A stretch of 64,000 bases of DNA from Onchidella celtica (lineage: Eukaryota > Mollusca > Gastropoda > Systellommatophora > Onchidiidae): positions 39,407,457-39,471,456 of the forward strand of contig OZ007579.1 of NCBI GenBank assembly GCA_963931925.1, in the 5' to 3' direction. A program made the translations under genes and the position numbers. Of this stretch, positions 1-11,346 are shown piece by piece. A model generated the notes under the pieces. It did not search any database, was not told the origin of the DNA, and saw only the letters and a program-made list of their open reading frames with translations. Each line of letters begins with the position of its first letter. The stretch's first letter is position 1.

Positions 1-419
1 GGAAGAAATAACGAACAACATGATACGCCTTAAGAAAGGCCGAAGTAACCGAAAAAAACAGATTGAAGTAAACAAAAGCCAGACAGAACATGGCAGAAAC
101 GGAAGATAAACAATACACACACTCTTCCCCTTCTATCTCTATACACATACACGCTTATAAATTTCACGTCTCACAGAGTTAAGAAGGAAGCGAATCCTTG
201 TAAGCTCGCTGGCTCTTTGGGCAACATGCGCGTCTAGGAACAATGCAGATGAAATTGGCAAAAGCGATATAGACTTTCAGGAAGAAAGTCATACACGGAA
301 GAGAGTTCACCCAATATGGAAATTCTCTGTTCAATTCTGAAAGGATAATGTACGAGTTTTCCTAACCTGGGTCAAGCGTTGTTCTCATGCGGGGATGAGT
401 GACATGTCACCCATATAAT

Positions 420-695
420 TGAAGAGCTTTTTTTCCAAAACTGGGTAGGTCAAATTTTCATCTGTTATGGCCCATTTCGGATAGTCATTCGAAATTAGTG
501 TAAGACGCGATGTAAGTGTTCAGAGTTAACATAATGCTATGTCGCATCTTTATCCCGTGATTTTGGCGGGACATTGCAAGTGTTAACTGAACACTTTTAG
601 GGTGTCTTATTCTATTTTTGAATGACTATCTGATAAGAGCCTTAACTGATGCAAAATTTGACTTTGCCCAGTTTTGGAAAAACACTGTTCAATTA
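420..695. repeat. Foldback (long inverted repeat) element
   Basis: The stretch 420-530 is the imperfect reverse complement of 570-690, giving arms of about 110 bp around a short loop. A single related arm lies at 19,551-19,665. I see no coding capacity. The shape suggests a foldback-type non-autonomous DNA transposon. MITE-A has inserted at its right edge. Confidence 0.6.
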
Positions 696-1163
696 GGAAG
701 TGTATATCCGTACAACATGGTGTATGGATGTGGACAGTGCATATCCGTACAACATGTTTACCAAAAGCCCGACTGGTGAAGGTTTGCTGAAACAAAACTT
801 GGTATGGTGTTCACGAATTTAAATAGACAACACATAGAATAGTCAGATGGACCTGGGGGCGTGAGGGTCCAGTCAGTTTGTATCAATGGGCGGTAGTCAG
901 ATTGACTAATCAGGCGAAAAGGGGTTGGGGTAGCCATTGGTGATCGACCTACACTCAAGTATATAACAGATCACGCAATCTCCGAGCAGAAGTCGGATTG
1001 TTTTGCTACTAAGCCGATTCATATTCTTAAAAACTGTGCAAAGTAACAAGGCCAGTAATATAGTATTCCGGTGTATGTTCTACGTCATCGAATAAAATTG
1101 TGTGCATTGTACGGATATGCATTGTCCATATCCGTGCAACATGTTGTACGGATATGCGCTTCC
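696..1163. mobile_element. MITE-A copy 1 (TIR element with 9-bp target duplication)
   Basis: This 468-bp element begins GGAAGTGTATATCCG and ends ATATGCGCTTCC. Its termini are inverted repeats of about 30 bp, each containing the palindromic core TATCCGTACAACATG and its complement. It is flanked by a perfect 9-bp direct repeat, GTTCAATTA (687-695 and 1164-1172), which marks the insertion. A second complete copy at 39,533-39,940 has the same ends and its own 9-bp duplication. No transposase is present. A 9-bp duplication fits Mutator-like elements, but the superfamily is an inference. Confidence 0.8.
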
Positions 1164-1389
1164 GTTCAATTATGAGCAGTTGATTGCAATGCTGATCAAA
1201 GCCATCAGATATTAATTATTATATCGTCGCTGAATATGTACCAGCGGGCAAGTTCACCAAGTGAAATTTTACAGGAGAGAGCAAAAAGTGAATTCTAACT
1301 AAATCAGTCTACAGAACGTTCAAGGGATGATTTTTGGACCGGTATGTAGTAGATTTGCTTGCAACAAATTGAGGCTGACAAAATTTGTA

Positions 1390-1691
1390 GGCTGTTGTTG
1401 TGAGTACGTTTACGCACTATCCCTAATCCCGTCCTTATCCTCAACCCTAAATCTTATCGAATCGCTAACCCTGCCCCCTACCCTTTCAACCAAAATAAAT
1501 AAAATAAATAAATAACAAGAGGAAAGCAAAAAGAAAATCTGAGAGAATAATTAATCATAATTAATTCAGGCTGTTTTCAGAGGCTATTTCGGGAGGAGCT
1601 CTCTAGCTCTGGGTGTCACAAAAGGCTTTAAACTACGTACCCCTAGCACAAGAAACATGGGGGATGTACGTAGGTACATGTAACAACATTC
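1390..1691 (+). mobile_element. MITE-B copy 1
   Basis: About 300 bp starting GGCTGTTGTTG and ending GTAACAACATTC. The flanks are near-perfect direct repeats, AAATTTGTA (1381-1389) and AAATTTATA (1692-1700). The interior carries family landmarks: CCGTCCTTATCCTCAACCC near the left, and a GGAGCTCTCTAGCTCTG block followed by CACAAAAGGCTTTAAA near the right. This copy has lost part of the left inverted repeat that other copies keep. It has no coding capacity. Confidence 0.7.
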
Positions 1692-1700
1692 AAATTTATA

Positions 1701-3849
1701 GTGATCAATCGAAGGGTATTTGCCATATTGTTGTATGGGACATTTTGACGATTTTGAGGTTTTGTTAATGAAAGTGATTCTCTCACTTGTAATGTCAATA
1801 TTTTTAAATATCATTCCAATTGGCCAAAACCTTTCCGAGAAATGTGTTTGTGAGGTAATATTTTATGCTAAAAAGTCTTTTTGCCACCAAACTTCAGTTC
1901 TCATTTCCTCGAAAAGGCACAAATGTACATAAAACAATGATGGCAAATACCCGATGAATTAGGGACAACCCATAATTGTTGTCTAGTGAATTGGTCTTTA
2001 CGATATTCGACATGACACCACACCGGGAATTAGCGTACTGAATATTTACTATAAATTGTATCAAATAATGACCAGCGCCCACCGGCACAGTTCCATATTG
2101 TGGTCTGGCTATAGTGCCAGCGCCATATTAAATCAGTCTGATCCTCCCTAGTGTACACCGGCGAAATAATTGCAGTCACTACAGAAAAACTGGGCTATCG
2201 CAGCAAAGCTTTCAAGCAAAGTCAAATTAATATTGGCAAGAAGAAAAATTTGTATATAGTAAAGCCTCCGCAAGAAGTAATACCCAAACGATACAATAAA
2301 ACGCAAAGAGAAAAGGAAGACAGAGAGTAAATACCGATATTTCGGTGAAAACCTTTTTTAAGAGAGAAAAAAAGAACAACAGAAAAAAATGGAAAATTGA
2401 ACAGATAAAATAATCGAACGAAAAAAAAAAGATGTAGAATATGAAATATTTATAGAATATTAAATCGATAGGTCCACTTATCTGCGAGTCTATGCTTGTA
2501 GTTCCGCAGAGGATCGCGTCCGCCAGCATGTGCAGGCGTTGTTTCTTTTTGCCAGTTTTTGACTTCTGTAATATACATGAACGTTACTTCCCCTCAAACT
2601 GCTCTTGATCTCATAATGTTTACTTTTGATACTTTATAGTGAGCTGAATTCCATATCGCGAATTAACCAACAAAAGAACTAAAATCAGAGCAAAGAGTTT
2701 AGAGTTGATAGTGAGTAGAAGAGTTGTTTTTATTTTCTTGCGTCCACAAAATTGTTAAGCTGTTTACACTATAAAAAAAAAAAAAAACCCACAGAAGTGA
2801 AGGCAATGGAAGGTCCATCCTGGCACTACTTGACGTCTTAGTGAGGATTTTTTGAAAATTTAATATTTTTCTTCTTTTAGTGGGTGACTGACCCGGCCAG
2901 GTATTTCGGCACTTATTAAATATGCAAACCTAATTTTTTGTGCTGAGTTCTCCCTGTCTGAAGTTGTACCTATTGTCTTTTAACTTTCGTAGAGCAGGAC
3001 AATCACTAATAAATCTGGATGAGAATTCCACACAATAATAAATGCTTGTAGAGTTTTGTGCAGTGCACCGTTCAGAAATATTAATCATCTTCTAAATATA
3101 ACTCTGCAAGTCCTGCATCCGTAGACTGAGCTGGGGATATCAGTGAAAAGTTTTTGATTGCAATGCCACAATAAAGATTCCCAGCACTAGACGTGAGACG
3201 CTCATTGCCAATTTTTTTCAAAATTGAATTAAGGGTAAATTGCGAAAGTACAAACTGTCCTGAGAAGAATGCACTTAATTTCATGTAGAAATGTTGAAAA
3301 TTGACCAAGTTTGTGGCTATTTCAATGTGGCAAGGTAGAAAAAGACACTTTTGAGAAAAATGCATTAAAAGTGTGCATAAATTTAAAAAGACCATTAGAT
3401 TGGACCAGATTTTTTTGTAAAGAAACACATTTATAGGCGGAATTCATAAATATCCTTTTGCCCAGGCATAAAGAAATGATTGAGAAATCTATTTATGCCG
3501 AAAACTGATTTAGGACCGGGAAGTCCCAATCCACCTATTTTTTCCTCTGACCCCAAAGTGCTGAGCGCGACATACGGACCATTTCCCTGGAGCGCCTCAC
3601 ATTTGTTTCAGTGCAGGAGCGTGGCCTGAGCCGATAAACGGGTGAATCTAGACCGTGGTGTTTCTGCTTACACGTGTTTCTGCTGTGTCTGTTTAGTACA
3701 ATTTGCTGTCCCAGGCCTGTTGCAGATACTTAGTGCTCATCCGCTTGGATCTACATAGTCATATAATAATAGCACTGAGTTATTTACTCGTATAGCATCT
3801 GTCTCCACAAAGTGGACCTAAAGCGTTTTACAGTTGAATAGTAACAACT
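1701..3849. other. Non-coding stretch, no gene recognised
   Basis: AT-rich sequence with frequent stops in all frames. Positions 2222-2300 resemble one arm of a dispersed repeat also seen at 7590-7690, 14,985-15,110 and 44,083-44,214. There is a poly-A run near 2774. Nothing else is supportable. Confidence 0.5.
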
Positions 3850-3865
3850 CTCTTTCTTTCTCTCC

Positions 3866-3923
<58 letters not shown>

Positions 3924-4107
3924 TTCTCTCTCCCTGTCTCTCTCTACTTTTCTCTTTTCCTGTCTGTCCTCTCTCTCCCTGTGTCTTTCTCTCTCCCCTC
4001 TCTCTTTCCCTCTCTTTCCCCCCTTCTCACTTCTCACTCGTCATCAGCCCCACCCCCCTCCATCTCTGCCTGGCTCTGTCCCTCTCTTCCCTCCCCCTCT
4101 CTTTTTC

Positions 4108-4145
<38 letters not shown>

Positions 4146-4160
4146 CTTTTATCTCTTTAT
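3850..4160. repeat. CT/GT microsatellite block
   Basis: Compound (CT)n with a short (GT)n interruption near 3907-3922 and CCT-rich interruptions. The open frames across it are Ser/Leu/Phe or Arg/Glu low-complexity translations of the repeat, not genes. Confidence 0.95.
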
Positions 4161-4380
4161 ATACTCTCAAATATATGACCAAAATGCACATTATCGGTCA
4201 GTCAGTACATAGTTCCCGATACAGGACTAACTTTAGCTCTGTTTTGAATACGCAAATGAATGAAAAAATACCTTTCATCTGTACGGCGAGAAGGAATTAT
4301 CTGCCTCCCAGCCAAGAAGAAACAAACATGAAACGTTTCATCATGTGGACTTGAGATTAACATTTTATTTATTTTTTTTG

Positions 4381-4661
4381 CCCTAGGGGCACGTACCTAT
4401 ACGTACCTAGCCTTGATGCCGCCCTTATCTTCAAATCTTATGGAATGCCTATCCCTGCCCCCAATCCTTTCAACCAAAAAACAGGAGAAAAACAAAAAAG
4501 GAAATGTGAACGAATAATTAATTAATTATTAATTAAGGCTGCTATTTGGAGCATTTCGGTAGGAGCTCTCTAACTCTGGAGTCACAAAATGGCTTTAAAA
4601 TACGTACCCTAGCGCAGAAAACTTGGGGGGGGGGGGGAGTGTAGGTACTTGTAACAGCATC
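4381..4661 (+). mobile_element. MITE-B copy 2, left end truncated
   Basis: It starts inside the left repeat (CCCTAGGGGCACGTACC) and runs through the family landmarks (CCGCCCTTATCTTCAAATC, GGAGCTCTCTAACTCTGG, GGCTTTAAAATACGTACCC). It ends GGTACTTGTAACAGCATC. It carries a 13-G run at 4625-4637 near its right end. No target duplication is recognisable. Confidence 0.65.
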
Positions 4662-6166
4662 CTAGTTTTATGTAGCCTGTAATGGCTTCTTTGGGCAAAC
4701 TACACCCGGTGCATTGAGTGCAAAGATTTTAATGAACGCGCCATCGAGGCAAGTGTAGAAGAAAGATTAAGCGGGTTCCAAGTTCTATAAGGAGGTGTTC
4801 ATTATAGATAGCTGTGTCTGTGGTAACATGGTCAAGTTCTAATTGGATGGATGGAAGAGAGAAATAGAAGAGAAAAAAGAAGAAGAAACAAGAGGAATGG
4901 CTAAGACCGTGGCTAATGTGAGCACATCAACTTTAAGACATTCCAAAATGCCAAACTTTGAAAAAAAGATCATGAAACAAAATGAGTTCAGAGAGATTTT
5001 GCATCCTGAAAGTTCACTTCGAAAAGGAAAGATTTGTATGTGGAACTTTGGCGGAATTTTCATTTGGCGGAAGATAATCCTGACCTTATGTTATGTTTTC
5101 CCTTCCATTGCTGCTCTGCCAATTTCTGAGATTTTCCCGTTCTCATTCCAAGACAGACAAATGTCTTACAGGTGACAGACTGATAACCCATGACCTAAAT
5201 CTCTAGACAAATGACGAAATCGGGTATTAAAAGCTGCTATCACGGGGAGAAAAGACAGGAAACATGTCAGATGTCTGGATTCATTTTCTCATTTGTTTGT
5301 CTAGTGCTTAGATTGAAATTCTAAGAAACTCATCCTGGCTTCCATCTTCCGTGCTGGCACAATGAGATGGATTGTTTCGTGGTTTTCCAGAATAATTATT
5401 CTGCTATTGTTAAATTGAGTTGATGCATTTTACTGCAGTTCAACATGGGCAGGTTCTGCAATTTTGTTTTGTTTTTGGTTGTTTGTCGTTGTTGTTTTCC
5501 ACTCTTAGCTGTTGGATTGATGGTGAGATGAGGTGGGCAGGGGGAGGGGGGGGGGGGCTTGCTTGATTTGTTGAGGGGCTGGGGTGGGTGGGGGGGGGGG
5601 AGCTTCCTGGTGTCGTTTTGTTCTGTCCTGTTTTTTTTTGTTTTTTTTTTACATACAAATTATGCAACATCAACATAGCATACTACAAAATTATACTGTC
5701 CATCTTTCCATTAGGTGTCTGTTGTCTGTGATTTCATTATCTCACCAATATACTGAATGTAATGCTGCCTTCCTTTCTCTTTCAGCTTTCTTAGACTGTT
5801 GACGATATGGCATTGTGCCATGGTGTTAGAAGAGATGTTAATGGGATTTTGTTTTGCTATTTCTGATAATTAATGGATTTCTGAATTCTTCAGACACATC
5901 CAGGAGTACCGGCTGAAACTTCAGCTTGGAGTCACGGTGTTCTTCTCTCTCCTGTGAAATATAATGTTTGTGATGTCTTTCTAACAATAAATCACGTCAC
6001 ACAATTTCGACACAGTGCAGAAAACAGACTTATGAATGGCAGAATATCAATCATTCTAGTTGGCGTGGAGAGACTCTCCAATATTTTCTTGAGATGTATC
6101 GAAATATCCGTGCCATGACGTGACCAAGTATTACAATTGGTATTTTTATAGAATTACTCTCGTCTC
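4662..6166. other. Non-coding stretch with G-rich tracts
   Basis: There is an unremarkable 110-codon open frame from 4843 with no recognisable domain. Positions 5540-5600 are strongly G-rich, with runs of 12 and 11 G at 5546-5557 and 5590-5600, so G-quadruplex formation is possible. No gene is supported. Confidence 0.5.
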
Positions 6167-6290
6167 AGATGGACCCGGGGGGGGGGGGGGGTGCGTGAGA
6201 GTCTAGTCAGTTTGTATCAATGGGCGGTAGTCAGATTGACTAATCAGGCGAACGGGGGCTGTGGTAGCTGTAATAGCGGTGTCCATTGTC
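6167..6290 (+). mobile_element. MITE-A internal fragment
   Basis: Matches the middle of MITE-A (CAGATGGACC, then GTCAGTTTGTATCAATGGG and CAGATTGACTAATCAGGCG) but lacks both terminal repeats. A 15-G run at 6177-6191 replaces the short G tract of the complete copies. Confidence 0.65.
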
Positions 6291-6943
6291 GGAAAATTGG
6301 TGGTAATTGTCGCTACCGATTGGAGACGGGAGTGATTCTATAAAATTACCTTACAGTTTTACCCCCTTCGTGTACAAAACTACAAAACTACAAACTATTT
6401 ATCAAAGTCAGAACTACGTCATCAAGTAAGATCGTTCCCCTTTCGTTGGCGATTTTATATGAATAGTTCTGCCATCTCTTTATAGAATTTGAACCGTTGA
6501 CTGTTGAATTTTATGCCAATAAAGTAATATCACATAGCAGTGTATTTATCCTGCCATTCTGGATTGAAAGGTTATCGATACTCAAGTCCACTAGATGCAG
6601 AACGAAGCCTAAAATTAGTGTACTCTACAATCTACAGACTGGAATCAAGACCTGTTAAGTGCTGGCTAGGTGTAGCGTCCTAGTTCTACGGGCTACCAAT
6701 GTTGTCCGCAGCCCTCGGCGACCCCTCGTGTGCTAGTTTCACTTCTCTGTGATGTCTCGCTGTGTGGCGTAATTGTTTATTGTAGGTCTATCGAGAACGT
6801 ACGATATCATTCATGTCGGAGTAGTTACGCTAGGTTGGCCTTGGAGTGACGTAATTCTGTGACGTGTATAAGTGCGAGTAGGTGGCCTTTATGCATCCCG
6901 TAGTTTCTGGATTTCACGTCCGTGAACGATCTATGTGGATGGG

Positions 6944-6953
6944 TATATAAAGG
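6944..6953 (+). promoter_or_regulatory. Possible TATA box
   Basis: TATATAAAGG is a good match to a core-promoter TATA element. It lies 123 bp upstream of the candidate signal-peptide exon at 7067. There is no independent evidence of transcription, and short upstream ATGs lie between them. Confidence 0.25.
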
Positions 6954-7066
6954 ATGGCAAGCAAGTGAGTGGATGTGAGCTTCCGTGGCCAACAGCATTA
7001 TGCTGAGACCCCCGAGAAACAAAAAGATCTCAAACTGAGTGGGTGTGCAAGCTACTATTATTCCGC

Positions 7067-7114
7067 ATGTGGGCAAGATCCCCTGTCATTCTGTGTATTC
7101 TGCATGCCTTCCTT
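7067..7114 (+). CDS. Candidate first exon encoding a signal peptide (weak)
   Basis: An ATG at 7067 opens 16 codons, MWARSPVILCILHAFL: a charged residue then a hydrophobic core, as in a signal peptide. They end exactly at a strong 5' splice consensus, GTAAGT, at 7115-7120. A TATA-like box lies upstream. The intron would be phase 0, whereas the lectin/EGF exon at 25,179 needs a phase 1 donor, so the two cannot be joined directly. It could be the first exon of an unseen gene or chance. Competing upstream ATGs lower confidence. Confidence 0.2.
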
Positions 7115-7234
7115 GTAAGTGAAAGTTGTGAGATACCCAGCGTTCATCTACAGTTATTAAAAGTTAATGTTAATCGTTCATCGGATCCTGTTTTCATTTA
7201 TTTCTACGACAGTTCGAGACAGTTTCGTTTTTAA

Positions 7235-8034
7235 AGGGTAGCAGCTCAGATCACCTGACTCTCCCTATCATAACGTGCTGAAATGTACATCAACTGTTAC
7301 ACTAGGCCAGGGTGTTTGTTATCTTTTAAGTCATTATTTAAAAGCCGTTGCATTTCTTAATCTTTTCAAAAGGTCTGGAGACAGACGTGGCTGAAGCTTG
7401 GTAGGAACCCTTTGAATAATGGTTATACAGTGTCATGTAAGCCTGTTCAAGTAGAGCGGGGAGTGACGAGGGTGTTTTATTACATTCAAACAAAAATCAA
7501 ACAATGCATCGCCTAAGGTGACCCTCGCCCCATTCATCCTACCATTTTGTCGTTGCATTATTACAATGCCCCTATTTAAAGATTGTACGTAAAGATCCAG
7601 ACTTCAATGTTTCAGAACAATAGATTAAACAAACTAGGAAGGGCAAAGAGAAAAACATGTTGGTCACAAAGCCGAGCATGAGAAACCAACAATGGAAAAC
7701 TGAACAATAGATTCCAAAAGAAACGAAAAGGGAATAATTCATTTGGAACTCGTTTGTATAATTATACATTTTATTGTTGTTGTTGTTGTTTTGTTGTGTC
7801 ACGCAGGGCCTTGTGATCTACAGTTTTGCCCATATCTTACCCTTGTCATAGATCCCCCCCCCCCCCCAACTCCCCTCATTTACTTAACACTAAAAAAGAC
7901 TGCTTTACTTTGCTTGAAGAGTGTTCACACAGTATCGTTTCTGCAATTGAAAGGCTTAAGGGCGAATCTTTTCATTCAGCACCGAAGATCTTTACGGTAT
8001 TCTGGTGTCGCAATGCTACGTGGGTAATGTTGTC
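7235..8034. other. Non-coding stretch
   Basis: Contains sequence near 7590-7690 resembling the dispersed repeat whose paired arms occur at 44,083-44,214, and a 14-C run at 7854-7867. No gene is supported. Confidence 0.4.
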
Positions 8035-8270
8035 CAAGATCCCAATAGAAACAGTACGATGAGACAGCTAGCGCTTTTAGCGTGTACAGATTTCGCGCTG
8101 CCATCTAGCGACGAATGCTCGGGAAGTCATGAACAATGCAGTATTTTACAAAAACAAATTCAGGGAAAATATTGAAATTTATTCACTGTTCAGCTGTCGC
8201 TGTAGGTCTTGGTTGACGTCACTTATTGTGGAATGTTAACTTCAATCGCTGTAGAAAAACTCTGGCTGTT
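8035..8270. mobile_element. MITE-C fragment
   Basis: Begins with a degraded version of the MITE-C terminal repeat (AGAAACAGTACGATGAGACA). It continues through the shared interior (GCGCTGCCATCTAGCGACG, then CTGTTCAGCTGTCGCTGTAGG). The opposite terminus is not recognisable. Confidence 0.55.
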
Positions 8271-8344
8271 TTTTTTGGGTTTTTTTTAGTGGCACTAGCA
8301 CTGTAACAAATCAGCCCCATTAATTTATCATTTTATCAAGTATT

Positions 8345-8530
8345 AGCTGAGTTCAAGGCCCTGCCCGGGATAAATCGATTTATTAGTTTCAGTTCTTGGT
8401 GATTATTATGGACCTGCTTCATTTTGCCTGTTCCTTTAGCTTTATTTTATTTCTGTTTGTTTGTTTTTAGATACGTTTTACTGCTCTCCTTTTGCGCGTT
8501 GACGTCCTGCGCGTCCCGCCAGCATCCGTC
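8345..8530. repeat. Dispersed repeat D, copy 1
   Basis: Shares AGCTGA...GGCCCTGCCCGGGATAAAT, then GGACCTGCTTCATTTTG and the following T-rich tract, with 30,025-30,230. A short relative (GAGCTACCCGGGATAAACC) is at 20,069-20,090. The class is unknown. No terminal structure was resolved. Confidence 0.55.
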
Positions 8531-8603
8531 CTCTGTGCCTTAGCAAGGACAGAAACTGCTTCTTATTATTCCACACTAAGTAGTTTTTCTTTGTAAGGGA
8601 TGT

Positions 8604-9712
8604 CCCAATGTGCCATATATGGCACGCAATTTTTCCAGTACCTCCAATGCCCAATGTGCCATATATGGCACACAATATTACGTAATAACCAATCTAGTTT
8701 TGCATGTTTTTCTTGTTGTAACCTGTTTCTGAATACATATACGTGTATACCTTCATCGGATTAAATTTTTGTAATTGTTCTTGTATGGGCGGGTTCTGGA
8801 GGGTATGTTGTCCTCGTCAGCTCGCAGTTGAGCAAGTGGTACGTTGTCCTCATCAGAGCTGCTCTCATCGACCTGTGCACGTCGGCCTGCAGCTGACTTC
8901 GGCCTTTTTGGAAGACTGCTTTTTAGGGCGCTTTGTACAAGTAGATGGCTGATCATAATCAGACTCCTCACCCTCATCACTGCTGGATGGAAGGTATTCT
9001 TCTTCCGAACTGGCTGATGTGTCAAAGTCGCTGTCATCAGCCGAAATAAAACGGCAGACATTTGCAACACGAATGTGTGAAGACATTCTGAAAAGATCAA
9101 ATACTGCAAGTTTTAGGCTGTGCCCAAGAAAATTCGTTGCATGTATCACAGCAATAATCACAGAAATTATTCTTCATACTGACGGCTAAAGATAGCAACA
9201 AGACGAAAATACTGTCTTCAAAATCAGTGATTAGATCTATGGGCAAATGTATCTTACAAACTAAGATTTGATTTAAAAGTTTCTACTAAAGCCCATTGTG
9301 CCATATCTGGCACACAGTGAGGGGTTATCTCCCCAATGTGCCACATCCGGCACACACATATTTACACCATATAAAATGATACAAATATGATATAAACCAC
9401 GCTTTTAACTGTGTAGATATGATTATGGACTATCTAACAACTAGAAAAAATGTCAAAATGCAGAAAATGGTACTAACCTGTACTTGTAGATGGAGCCGTA
9501 AAACTGGTATCACAGGAGTCCCCACGCTCTGACGGCCACACACAGAATGACAGGAACATCTTCTTTCACGTTTGCTCTCAAGGGGCAATCTGATACTATA
9601 ATAATGGGGTTGGGCAATAAATTTTACCACACAGGAGGCCTGGGACAGCTCAGTAAATTCACTGATGTATCAGATGGCCAGGAACTATGTGTGCCATATT
9701 TGGCACATGGGG
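8604..9712 (-). mobile_element. PiggyBac-like transposon remnant with palindromic ends
   Basis: The left end reads CCCAATGTGCCATATATGG. The right end, read inward on the other strand, is CCCCATGTGCCAAATATGG, so the termini form an inverted repeat of about 20 bp. An 18-bp palindrome of the form TGTGCCATATNTGGCACA occurs five times (8609, 8655, 9297, 9337, 9690), clustered at both ends. Between the ends lies a minus-strand frame resembling the acidic N-terminus of piggyBac transposases. The catalytic region is absent. A flanking TTAA duplication is not clear: TTTTAA is 9 bp or so outside the right end. Confidence 0.5.
8753..9161 (-). pseudogene. PiggyBac transposase N-terminal remnant, frameshifted
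   Basis: Two overlapping minus-strand frames together resemble a PGBD/piggyBac N-terminus. The upstream frame has an acidic serine-rich stretch (SASSEEEYLPSSSDEGEESD). The downstream frame has ESSSDEDNVPLAQLRADED followed by RTRPYKN. The change of frame falls near 8915-8930, so at least one frameshift separates them. The DDD catalytic domain and C-terminal cysteine-rich domain are missing and there is no room for them before the left terminus. It would have bound and moved the surrounding element. The identification rests on composition and motif layout only. Confidence 0.45.
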
Positions 9713-10216
9713 TTCTAGAGGGTTTTAACGGAGGAGTAGCGAAAGGCGCGCTGCAATTGTCGTAAAGTTTCACTTTTATTAGCATAGATTCTTGTCGTGC
9801 TATGCGCCATGGGCTCCGCCCCTGATCTGCGCTCAAATTGTGTGCACGATTTGTTTAAAGGTGCGAAGAAGGGAGTGGCCGCTGAACGTTGAGTAAAACG
9901 AATAAACATGCGATTAAGCTTATTGCACCATTTTTGACCTGTGATATGTTTCATGTGTACAGTTTGCGAACTATAACAGCGTATGGCCGACACGTTTGAA
10001 TTAGCCAGATGGCGTAATTGCCACGGTCAGTTTAATCAGTTTCGTAAATATTTTGCAAGCCTGCACCGAAGGACTAGATCGATTATGCTGAGTATCGTGA
10101 TGAAGGATGGCCTGATACTTTGATAAGTCTATGAAACTTCAGCCTGTAAACAGCAAATAGGGCAGTGTGCTAAGCTTCTACATGTAAGGTAAGATACTCA
10201 GCTTATGTTGACTGCT
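9713..10216. other. Non-coding stretch with MITE-C-like fragment
   Basis: Positions 9804-9878 (ATGGGCTCCGCCCCTGATC and following) resemble the GC-rich interior shared by MITE-C copies at 12,567 and 40,016. Otherwise nothing is recognised. Confidence 0.4.
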
Positions 10217-10284
10217 TGATAGATAGAGATACAGACAGACAGACAGACAGACAGGCATCCCTACTGACCGACAGACAGACAGAC

Positions 10285-10352
<68 letters not shown>

Positions 10353-10580
10353 GGATGGATGGATGGATGGATGGATGGATGGATGGATTGGATGGATGGA
10401 TGGATGGATGGATGGATAGATAGACAGTTAGGCAGATGATAGACAGACAGATGGATAGATAGATAAATAGATGAATAGATAGATAGCTTGGTTGATTGCC
10501 TGTTTTTGTTTTTTGCTTGCTTGATTGATTAATTGATTGATTGATTGATTGATTCATTCATTCATTCATTCATTCATTCA
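10217..10580. repeat. Compound tetranucleotide array
   Basis: Successive blocks of GATA, GACA, GGAT, TTGA and ATTC tetramers. The 98-codon minus frame across it is repeat translation (Leu-Ser-Ile-Tyr), not a gene. Confidence 0.95.
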
Positions 10581-11005
10581 CGTTGGAAAGTGGACGGGTA
10601 GGGGGAGGATGGACTAATAATAATTATGCTAAATGCGGTAGTCAAGAAAGGAAGAGCGGTAGGTCGGAGATGCCAAGACTACTGTTTCAACATTGGTAAC
10701 CAGCATTGTCCTGCCACCAGATCACGTGACAGAGTAGCAGTTGTGTGCATCCCTGCCATTTTTGTTGGGCCCAAGGTCGAGGGTTTTTTTTCTTCCGGTT
10801 TTGCGTACACTGAATTTAAATGTCCAAGAAAAGTGTTTATTTTCGTTGCGAAGGAAGTATGTCCCGCCCACTTGTTTGCGCAGGTAAAAATGGCGTTGTT
10901 AGGGCCCTCAGTGACCATTCGCCATCAGCATTACATTCTGTACAAGAGGCGTCCTGTCTCTGGTGTTCGTATCTATACTAACCAATAAATTTACTGCCAA
11001 TATGG
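10581..11005. other. Non-coding stretch with unrecognised 120-codon frame
   Basis: An open plus frame at 10,626-10,988 starts with ATG but has no recognisable domain, signal peptide or repeat pattern. I treat it as chance. Confidence 0.3.
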
Positions 11006-11346
11006 TGACCTTAGTTCTTGCTTGTTCCAACTCCACTTTTTGCACAACTGAGAGTTATGGCTGTTGTTGAGGGGCAGTAGTAGTTTAAACAGTAAACTGT
11101 AGATGAGCAGTGAGAAACATTCAGTTTTTTTTTTCCTTTTGGTTTTGTAATTACTCTACGGTCCCCTCACAAAAATCATCACGGTATGGAGGTAAAATGA
11201 ATCGGAACTGTAAAACAACTTTGATAAGTGCCACAACACATTTTAAAGAAGTGTCAAAGTGCGGATTCGTTATATCTCCTCTGCGTACTAAAAGAGCTCC
11301 AGGTTTTCAGAAAATGGAGATAGGACGAACGAGAACTAAGGTTCGC
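11006..11346 (+). mobile_element. MITE-E copy 1
   Basis: The left terminus GACCTTAGTTCTTGCTTG is the inverted partner of the right terminus (CGAACGAGAACTAAGGTTCG), a TIR of about 24 bp. The interior shares CCAACTCCACTTTTTGCACA and GTGCCACAACACATTTTAAA with copies at 12,803 and 22,148. No coding capacity. Confidence 0.65.

Noticed and set aside
4843..5175. 110-codon frame as a gene
   Set aside because: ATG start but no recognisable domain, no splice or promoter context, and charged start drawn from an A/G-rich patch.
7067..7114. Joining the 7067 candidate exon to the lectin/EGF exon at 25,179
   Set aside because: Splice phases do not match (0 versus 1) and 18 kb of repeats lie between.
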